A stretch of DNA of 64,000 bases from Owenia fusiformis (Eukaryota; Annelida; Polychaeta; Sabellida; Oweniidae), in assembly GCA_903813345.2 (NCBI GenBank), contig CAIIXF020000001.1, forward strand, positions 22,031,915 to 22,095,914, given 5' to 3'. The position numbers and the translations under genes were made by a program. Shown here one piece after another: positions 55,544 to 64,000 of the stretch. The notes beneath the pieces are model-generated. The model searched no databases. It saw nothing but the letters and a program-made list of their open reading frames with translations, and was not told the DNA's origin. Position 1 is the first letter of the stretch. Each line of letters begins with the position of its first letter.

Positions 55544-58500
55544 ATGATGGACCGGCTTTTTCAGATCAAGATGTCACTCGGCCTCCTCACCTCATACATG
55601 AGGGTGCTAAAGAATCTTAAGGGAACTGAATACTATGATGCAGTCATTAACAACATCATGGCAAAAGAAGGAGACGATTTCGAACATATCCACAAGCGAA
55701 AAAGTCGATTCCAACTTGCTCGGATAAGCGCAGTTGTGTGTGGGATTGAGTTTTGCTATGCCGCAGAGACAGCCTTTGTTAGCCCAATACTACTATCAAT
55801 CGGGGTGCCAGTGTTATACATGACGCTGGTTTGGTGCTGCAGTCCCCTCCTTGGATTTTTCCTTGCACCGTTGCTTGGTTCCCTTAGCGATAGATGTTCA
55901 TTTAGATTAGGTAGACGAAGGCCGTTCATACTGTTACTATCACTTGGAATCGTTCTCGGACTTATTTTAGTTCCCAATGGAAAAGATATTGCTGAAAGTT
56001 TTGGAGATTCATATAATAATTCGAGGCTGAATGTATCAAACAGCAATGGGAACACTTCCATACAATTGCAAAGTCTTAAAGATAACACAACATTTGATCA
56101 TGAACTCGTTGAAAAAGAACAATTTTATATAAAGCCCCATGTGCTCAGTATCATCATCACAACCATTGGTGTAGTTCTGTTAGACTTCAGCTGTGACGCT
56201 TGTCAATCGCCTAGCCGGGCCTATATGCTGGATGTTACAGTACCAGAAGATCACTCCGCGGGCCTAACCACATTCACCATCATGGCCGGACTAGGGGGCT
56301 CGCTCGGGTACCTTCTTGGTGGCATTGATTGGTCGAAAATCATGTCTACTAATTCTTTCATCGGTGGCCACGTACGGTTTGTGTTTACCTTTGTTCTTGT
56401 CATGTATATAGTTTGTCTTCTTGTAACAATATCAAGCTATAAAGAGGTGCCTTTGAACAAAATCAGTGGCATTGCAGAACAACTTCAGAAGAAAAACAAA
56501 AGCAAAAAAGGGGGAACGTATCATAAGTTTACAAACGAAGAATCTCCTGAGAAAGAGTCAAATAGCTTAGTTTCGAATGGAGGGCAAGGAGAAATGTTTG
56601 AGATGACTGAAACTAGAAATACTTTATATAAAACGTTCGATATGAAATCAAATGGGGAACTTAACAGTAACTATGAGGCTAATCATGTCACTAATGCAAC
56701 GGTGGAGGAAACATGTGAATCCCGACAAAGCTTCTCCAAGTCGGAGCCAGTTATCTTGCCAACGGAGGTATCACTAAAAACATATTTGAAGTCTATAATA
56801 CAGATGCCAAAATCAATAGGAGTTCTATGCCTAACTAACTTATTTTGTTGGATGTCTCTTGTATGTTACTCTTTGTATTTCACCGACTTTGTTGGCCAGA
56901 GTGTCTACGGAGGTCATCCTTCTGCTCCACTGGGATCAGAGATGCGACGTAAATACGAAGAGGGGGTACGGATGGGTTCATTCGGGATGTCTTTATATTC
57001 ACTATCGTGCTCCATATACTCTCTTTGCATAGAAACCCTGGTTAGAAAATTCAGTAAGTAGAACATACGGTGATATTGCTTTTATCTTGAAAATATTTCC
57101 TCGGTAAAATACAAGACAATTAGTCGGAATCAACACTTAGTTGTAATGAAAAGGAATCAGCTTATTTTAATCCTCTGAATTTTCCCATTTATCAAATACC
57201 AATATAGCATTGGTCATGTTTCTATTTTGATTTCGAATGGGAATTAATAAGCCTATTGCTTTAGATGTAATAATGTAGAAACAATAACGGGCCCTAATCA
57301 TTTTACGATGCCTGAAAAGCAGATGTTTCATGTCGACAGTAAAATAATCTAAAAATGCTGTGAACAGAAAATCATTGAAAAAGTCGGGGTAATGACATTC
57401 ACTTCCTTCAAATCAATGAGGTTTCCGAGGGATTAGATCCCGGAGTAAAATCTTATTGAAGGCTTGTTTCCGTCCCCGATACTTGATCCGATAAGTCTTA
57501 ATTTTAGAGATCTGTCGAAATTACTTTACGTAATCTGTTTGTATTTTGGTGTTATTCAAATTGTTTATCGATGTTTGCTGCATTAATTATTTAAACAATC
57601 ATTAAATTCTACATTGTGCGCATGTGTAAATTTGATGAGGGGGAGTAAGATTAGACTATTTCAGTTACCTAACCCTAATGTAGACAATGTTTTTCATTAG
57701 TTTACGAACGTGCACGACAGTCAGATACCACCCCTCGCCAGTTGAAGAATCATCCATGGTAGAAAGCTAAAAATAGCTTAAAGGTCACGTGCAAAGTTTG
57801 AAAATATAGTTTGATTAATCAAACATTAGTTTTTATGACTTTTTGAAAATGAGACATTTTTGAAAATATGACTTTTGATTAAAAAGTTGTTCATCTTATA
57901 ATTTTCAAATATTTCTCGCCATTTTAGAAACAACAATTTAGACTTCAAAACAATTCTAACATACATATTCAACCTTGTTTAAAAATCCTTTAAGGCCCCG
58001 TGTAAAGTTTGAAAATATAGTTTAATTATTCCAACATTAGTTTTCATGACTTGAGACATTTTTCGAAAAATATGACTTTTGAAAAAAAGTTGTTCATCTT
58101 ATTTCAAATATTTGAATTCCTCGCCATTTTAGAAACAACATTCTTGATTTTAAAGCAATCTTAAGATATTTTCAAAAGTAAAAGCCAAATTCTGCTACTT
58201 CAAATTTTGCGTTTTTTTTGTCCGAAAATGATAAATCACCATAACTACTTAATCAATTTCATGTCATTAAGGTATCGTATGCTACGTATATCATTACTTT
58301 TCAGAGGCTAAGCCAGTTTATATACTTAGTCAGTTGGTTTACACGGTTGGAATGGTCATTATGGCCACTGTTCGTCATCCAGTTGTTGTTGTTCTTCTCT
58401 CGCCGACTGCAGGGGTGATGTACGCCACCCTCTTCACGATGCCATACATCATCCTAGCGCACTACCACTCCAATGATACGGTGAGTAGTATGCAGTTATT

Positions 58501-61500
58501 TCAGGCCCGTAGCCAGATCTTGTAATGGGTGGGTCCAATGAACACAGGGGGATAGGTTAAGTTTGTCAATTTTGGCTCTAAATCACTAGTTGAAAAGTAT
58601 TAAAAACGATGAAAACTGCATGATTTTGAAACAAGTTTAGGTCAGAGAAGCCCCAGAGCCCCCTGGGGTCGTTCCCATAAATGTCGTTTCCAGAAATGTC
58701 ATAGATTCAATTGTGTTTTCACGATTTTGAAAAAATCCCGTTTCCAGAAATTTGTCGTTAACCTCCTTCGACAAACTACAAACTACATGACGTTTGAAAA
58801 AAACTTGTATGATGCAATGTTGACATGCGCGTAGTTTGTCAGTGTTACAAACTGCGTGAATAGTATGCACGCGGTTTGAATGGCGCGGCGTGAATTTGGC
58901 CTACGTTTCTGAATACTTGTCCATATTCGAAAGATTCTCAAATACTTATAACACCCGAGAGGTTGATTCTCCAGGGGTGAAAGGAATATTGAAATAGACT
59001 TGAACTTGAATGGCAAAACATGATATTTGCGGTATTCAATTCTTGTGGCCATTGAGTGTACAAACGTTTAATTTTTAAATTATTTATTGTTCCATTGGTG
59101 TCATTCAATGTGAACCCAGTGAATACATAAGTTTTCACAATAAAAAGGGAATATGAGCATCTATAGAAAGAAATGAAAAAACGATCAATTGATTTACATC
59201 CATATAACCTCTATCTAACGGAGCTTTTCTGATAAAATGAATACATTAACTCTATTTATTTTGTAGGAAAGCATAAATTACATTTTAAAGATGTGCTAAG
59301 GGAATTCTAGCCCTTACTAAAAGTGCAAATTAAATAAGTGAAAATGAGTGCGCATAAAAAACAATCCAATGCTCTAATATAAAATGGCTCTTTCAAAATA
59401 TGTTCAATTATACACTGTTTTGTCAATGTATGAAAATCAAACGGTAGATTCCAAAAAATGAATTTCAAAATACAAAAACGGTAAAAAACTTGCGTATACT
59501 TTTGAAAGTTAATGCTCTTTATTAAAATGCATAGGTCTAAAAAAATCTTCACAAAAGTTAATTTAGCATCTCTCACTGGGGGGTATCGTGATGCAACAAC
59601 ACCGTGTTGTTGCATCAAGATGGCCAGACTTCCGCTGATAGATTTTCGTACGATATTTTGTTTTCCCAATTTAAACCCATTTCTAGGACGAGTTGCTCAA
59701 TAATCATACACATGCAGTTAGCTCATGATCTATATTTAAAAAAACTCTCATTAGTATGCATGTACCATCATCAAGAAGCGAGAAATTCGCGGTTTTAATT
59801 CCTCACTATTGATGCAACAACACCAAACCGAAGATGCAACAACACTCCTCTAGATTTGAGCAATGATGCAACATCACCAATTAATAGTATTATTTCAGAA
59901 GACCATATATCTCGGGAGGAACAGATTTTTAAATGCTACTATTGCAACACCGGGCCAGTACCCATTTGCGTTCTTCTCAGGCATTCAAAATACACGTCCT
60001 GTGGGCAAAGATTCTTTATATGTATTTTCAAAAATTTATACTTATAAATATCATAATGTACTGGAAGTTGTTTTATAACATAGTTCAATCACCTTTAACA
60101 TTGCAAGCTATAGTAACCCATCTATTTTCATAAACCCCTGTTCCATAGCTTGATGACCCTGATACCAATTAGTATCATTCAAAATAGTGGACAAACATCT
60201 TTCGTTCTCGGTAAACACGACGAACTTTTGGAAATTTTGCACGGCGCACATGTAGAAGTATTGTTCTCTTTGGATTCGTTCTCCACGATTGAGTAAAAAG
60301 GTAGGTAATAGGATTTAGGTTCCGAAAAGGTAAATTGATAGGGGTACAGTAATCCCAGATTCCCCCTGGGCCCTCGGGAAATATCATAATGTCTCCCGGA
60401 ATAAAACCAATATTGAATCCCTCTCAGTAAATAACCTCTATATAATAGCATTGTATAACTGCAATATCATTAAACCAACACTCATCGGAAGTTATGGCGT
60501 TTTGAAAACTCAAAATCGCTAAAGGTGCCCCATGTAAAGTCAATGGGAATTTTTTCTTTGAAGTGTAAAATACGACATATATACGACCGAGTACAGCTTA
60601 ATTTAATGAAAGCCTTTAAATGAAGGGTACCTCAAAAGCAATCTAGCTTCAAAATTTGGACACAAAAATGTCTAGGTCAAAATCTAGGTCAAATTCAAAG
60701 TTTTCCTTATTTTTGTGATTCTGACACTACACTTCAATTATATTCTTCGATATTGTGTATACTTGTAGCCAAGAATGTACTAATAGTGTTAGCCTTTTGC
60801 CGTCAGAAAGTATTTTAACCCACTTTTGTCCAAAAAGTAGATCAAAATAAAAAAATTCTCCAAATTTAACGTTTGAGTTATGAATAAAGAATATAATTTT
60901 CTCAGGAATCAGAATCTGCAAACCAAATTTCGATCCGACTTCCGGTTCGGAAGTTATGGCGTTTTGAAATTTCGATAAAAATCGATCTGATGGTATCCTG
61001 ATAGAAAGTCAAGAGTAGCAAAGAAAATGTTGAAAAATCCATCCATCCTTCAATCCATCCTTCCTATCCTATCATACTATTCTATCCTATCGTTCCTTCT
61101 TATTCTATCCTATCCTTCCTATCCCATACCTTTTATCCCTATCCGTTCCTTCCTATCTATCCTTCCCATCCTTTCCTTCCTATCTTATCCTTCCTTGCTT
61201 TGCTTTGCTATCCTATCTTTCTTCTCTATTCTCTCCTATCGGTACATCCTATTCTGTCCTATCCCTCCTTTCTATTTCATCCATCCATCCATCTTTTTCT
61301 GGATGACTCGGCTTAAAAAAGTCTAGATCTGGAGTCTGAAATTGAACTTGTTCAATTTCCAAAGTCTAGTTATATTAGTACTTTGTAAAGAATTTCCATA
61401 CTATACGGTAAATCAAGGGGATTTAATTTAGAAAATGAATAATCTTTATTTTTCAGATACAATATCAATGAGGTTGGCTCCCGGGGATTCAATACTTAGC

Positions 61501-64000
61501 CTATGTATTTAGTTTACCTTGTATATCCTTTTAACTTTGATAAAGACAAATACATTAAGGAACCAAACAAAATACGTTTCATTCATGAACCACGCACTCA
61601 CGCGTTTTATTCATTTCCCGACCAACACCTATAAACAGAACATAAAACAGTTTCTCTAGATATTCAATGATACATTATATTGGCGTTTTTGCATCAGCAC
61701 ATCGGTGTTGTTGCATCATCGATAATAAACAGAGTGGTGTTGTTGCATCAATAGTGAGGAATTAAAACCGCGAATTTCTCGCTTCTTGATGATGGTACAT
61801 GCATACTAATGAGAGTTTTTTTAAATATAGATCATGAGCTAACTGCATGTGTATGATTATTGAGCAACTCGTCCTAGAAATGGGTTTAAATTGGGAAAAC
61901 AAAATATCGTACGAAAATCTATCAGCGGAAGTCTGGCCATCTTGATGCAACAACACGGTGTTGTTGCATCACGATACCCCCCAGTCTCCAATTCACATTG
62001 ATTTTATATAGGCCTGGGGTGGTATTTTTTGGCCTCTGTTCAGGTATCAGGTATCACTGCTCAGTATCAAGAGAAGGTAACGGTCGTAACCGTCGCATCT
62101 AAGATGGCGGACTGTTACGCTATTGGCGATTTCGATATTTTTAGTTTTCATCGAAGTAAACTACTTTATAATTGACGTTATGCTTTGACTTATATGACAT
62201 GAGAACTCTGGAGTATGATAATTTGTTCATATATCATGCGTGGGCGCCACAGTTCAACGATATCTTCTACCGCATAAGGAAATGTATGATACGTTAAACG
62301 GTCATGTTTTCAATACACGGTAACTGGGCATCTTAGCTCTCCATTATAGACTCTCATAACGTTACCGCATCACCGCACCACCGCATATCTGTTATCGTAT
62401 CATCTGTAAAACCAAAATCCCAGTTACCTTCCCTAAAGCGGTGGAAGATATCATTGAACTGTATTGCCTATGCATGGCATATGAACAAATTATCCTACAC
62501 TTAGTGTACTAAATGTATAATAACTTAAAAAATAAATTTGATATCTATTGGCAAAATAAATAACCGGAGGATATCGCCACGATAAACTCCGGCAAACCAA
62601 TATGCGGAGGATATCGTGGCGCGTCGTGAGTGTCATGATGCAATAATTATTATATTCTTCAAAAATATTTGCTATATAATATTCCACTATTGAGTAGCTT
62701 ACTGTAAGTTCATAAGGTGATCACAATTCAAACACTCCTCTATTCCAAAGTGTTTATTCGAATGAAATACCTATTGTCAAACCGAGTCAATACTTGAAGA
62801 ATTGCATGTTTCAGAATTTCATGTTGATTTTTTAAAAGATCCCTAGAATACTATTTAACGATCGGCACCAATATTGCAAAAACCGCGGCCCTGAGATATG
62901 TTGAAAGTCGATAAAATATCATCCATTCAATCAAAGAGGACAGATATGAATTCATAATAATATTTATTTTAAATTATGAAAATGATTTTGAAAAATTCAA
63001 TATTAAACAAGTTGATCAATTGACCAGGACCAGGTATGGTATATCACATGGTTTAAGACAATTCAATGACTTACATGTACTCCTGGAAAAAATCATGGAT
63101 TGCCATGCCATGCCACACCATTCCGTGCCGTACCGTACCATGCCGTACCGTACCGTACCATATCATTCCATGCTTCAATACATGTTTCAAAATACTAGCA
63201 GTATAACACAGGAACATTTGAACCAGTATTTAAAGAGTTGCATATGTCTTGATATTTTTTTAGAAAACAAGTTGCTGAAAAAACTTCACTCAAGATTTAT
63301 TCACCGTTGGGATCTTTTGTTTTAAAACAGAATCCTCGGTGTTATAAAGTCTTAAACACCGCTTTTCTATTGTTTTTAAAGAATTGACACTTGGCAAGCT
63401 ATCCAAAACCAATGTGGCACAAAATACGACTGACTTAAAATTGGATCATGGGCCATTTACCTTTCATAACTGTGTCACTGTTGGGTTTAAGTTAAAAAAA
63501 GCCATTCGTACTGGGTTTTACGAGAACTAATAGCCTCGAGCCAATGCCCTCGGCTATTCTTGTAATGCCTGGGTCACAAATGCTGCGATTCATCGGCCGG
63601 CGCCCGGCCGATTGAGTATTTTGTTCAAAATTGAATACATTTTTGAACAGAATACTCAATCGGCCGGGCGCCGGCCGATGAATCGCAGCATTTGTGACCC
63701 AGGCATAAGCCCAGTACAGTTTATACATATAACTGAAAGTTTACTTTCGATTTGTTGCAATTTCTACTCGCTTTATTACAATGTATTATGTGCTTGCACA
63801 CTTTGTATTTTAGTTTGACGACATCGTATCTAAAGAACATAGGATAAAGCAGGTACGGGGACTGGGGACCGACATCGCTCTGCTAAGCAGTATGGTGTTT
63901 GTTGCCCAGCTAATCCTTTCTGCAATGATGGGGAGTATAGTTCACTATATTGGAAGTACAGTCGCAGTGATAGTGGCTGCATCCGTTCTCAGTTTTTGCG
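55544..64000 (+). CDS. SLC45-like: SLC45-family proton-coupled sugar transporter, 5' part (runs off window)
   Basis: Exons: 55544-57053 (503 codons and one base), 58305-58480 and 63814 to beyond 64000. Donors and acceptors are canonical and phases fit (1, then 0), giving 624 residues so far. A major-facilitator fold is expected at the plasma or vesicle membrane. Family marks are the GRRRPF loop motif (residues 123-128), SDR before it, TIMAGLGGSLGYLLGGIDW (about 246-263), then NLFCWMSLVCYSLYFTDF, GVRMGSFGMSLYS and, in exon 3, RGLGTDIALLSSMVF. A loop at about 150-195 carries four N-glycosylation sequons. The long hydrophilic segment, residues about 300-415, is the cytosolic loop between the two halves. 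Members include SLC45A1, A2 and A4; I do not choose among them. The C-terminal helices lie outside the window. Start chosen as the first ATG of the open exon; ATG-ATG at 55544/55547. Confidence 0.9.
57054..58304. other. Transporter intron 1, with a tandem duplication
   Basis: Contains two tandem units (about 57782-57990 and 57993-58165) sharing gtaaagtttgaaaatatagt, caacattagttttcatgact, aaaagttgttcatctta and cgccattttagaaacaaca. The rest is AT-rich with nothing recognised. Confidence 0.7.
58503..58655. repeat. Fragment of the CAGGCCCGTAGCCAG MITE family
   Basis: Begins caggcccgtagccagatctt 23 bases after the exon 2 donor and contains aaaaactgcatgattttga, as at 52291-52489. The right terminus is not clear. 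Confidence 0.6.
60360..60445. repeat. Half copy of the CTCGG hairpin family
   Basis: ccctcgggaaatatcataat, then ggaataaaaccaatattgaa, ccctctcagtaaataacctc, corresponds to the right half of the hairpin at 36775-36975. The left half is missing. Confidence 0.6.
61040..61290. repeat. Pyrimidine-rich (TATCC/TTCCT)n microsatellite
   Basis: About 250 bp of almost uninterrupted pyrimidines plus A on the plus strand, built from tatcc, ttcct and ccatc pentamers, inside the 59575-61985 element. Confidence 0.85.
62200..62508. repeat. Foldback element (about 305 bp)
   Basis: gataatttgttcatat...ttcaacgatatcttctaccg on the left pairs with cggtggaagatatcattgaa...atatgaacaaattatc on the right, arms near 70 bp. 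At 62555-62620, just outside, ggaggatatcg occurs twice as a direct repeat. Confidence 0.7.
63101..63172. repeat. (CCGTA)n-type microsatellite
   Basis: Degenerate pentamers (ccatg, ccgta, ccata) over about 70 bp. Confidence 0.8.
63565..63706. repeat. Near-perfect GC-rich palindrome, 67-bp arms
   Basis: The left arm atgcctgggtcacaaatgct...cggccggcgcccggccgatt...gagtattttgttcaaaa and right arm are nearly exact reverse complements around a short AT loop at about 63632-63639. Each arm contains its own cggccggcgcccggccg palindrome. It lies about 107 bp upstream of transporter exon 3. Confidence 0.85.

Larger units (their letters stand above)
59575..61985. mobile_element. Non-autonomous DNA transposon, 2.4 kb with apparently perfect 251-bp TIRs
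   Basis: The terminal inverted repeats 59575-59825 and 61735-61985 appear identical; they even encode the same 65-codon frame on opposite strands. Ends are ACTGGGGGGTATCG. CTC flanks both sides and may be a 3-bp target duplication. Each tip contains a hairpin of GATGCAACAACAC facing its complement. Further GATGCAACAACAC copies lie near 59811, 59840, 61705 and 61730. No transposase is present; the interior holds a hairpin half and a pyrimidine-rich microsatellite. It lies in transporter intron 2. Confidence 0.85.

Noticed and set aside
55756-56088. A 110-codon minus-strand frame opposite the transporter exon
   Set aside because: It is an antisense shadow of the SLC45-like exon with no family resemblance.
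59604-61956. Two identical 65-codon frames at 59604-59798 (+) and 61762-61956 (-)
   Set aside because: They are the same terminal inverted repeat read on opposite strands, not a protein pair.
1-64000. tRNA, rRNA or other structured RNA genes
   Set aside because: No cloverleaf with the conserved A/B box motifs or rRNA-like segment was found by eye; the many hairpins are explained by foldback elements.

Overview
This is a eukaryotic, metazoan window. Genes are split by GT-AG introns, the background is AT-rich, and most non-coding DNA is foldback (palindromic) repeats, MITE-like elements, minisatellites and a LINE. Multi-domain scavenger-receptor cysteine-rich (SRCR) proteins, an SLC45 transporter and a SNX10/11-type sorting nexin point to a marine invertebrate. 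Echinoderms, hemichordates and some other invertebrates have expanded SRCR families, but I cannot fix the species from sequence alone.

Layout. (1) 808-11340 (+) is a 20-exon gene for a secreted protein of about 1080 residues: signal peptide, eight SRCR domains (called A-H here) and a short cysteine-containing C-terminal tail. An antisense, intronless short-chain dehydrogenase frame (3792-4628) sits in one of its introns. (2) 11341-20687 is intergenic: two foldback elements, a 5'-truncated non-LTR retrotransposon (about 13037-16935, minus strand), an inverted copy of the first gene's far 5' flank, and small MITEs. (3) 20688-39553 (+) is a tandem paralogue of the first gene, with the same 20 exons, phases and domain order, encoding about 1084 residues. 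Its introns are swollen by at least six foldback/TIR elements, including a 3.7 kb composite carrying a PIF/Harbinger-type transposase fragment. (4) 40938-49784 (-) is a five-exon PX-domain gene of the SNX10/SNX11 type (336 residues), convergent to the second SRCR gene. (5) 49785-55543 is intergenic: a large palindrome, then a degenerate tandem array interrupted by three MITEs that have target-site duplications. (6) 55544-64000 (+) is the 5' part of an SLC45-type sugar/proton transporter gene running off the window. Its second visible intron holds a 2.4 kb element with matching 251-bp inverted termini.

Both SRCR models were assembled exon by exon. Splice phases agree at every junction, total lengths are multiples of three (3243 and 3255 nt), and each exon has a counterpart in the paralogue. 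The two products are probably secreted recognition or adhesion proteins; no transmembrane segment is visible. The most notable biology is that in both paralogues three of the eight SRCR domains (C, E, F) have lost exactly the two cysteines that would pair with each other. The tail is unusually conserved, and the paralogues are mosaics of near-identical and diverged blocks, as expected from gene conversion. The SNX, SLC45 and SRCR genes show no obvious functional link.
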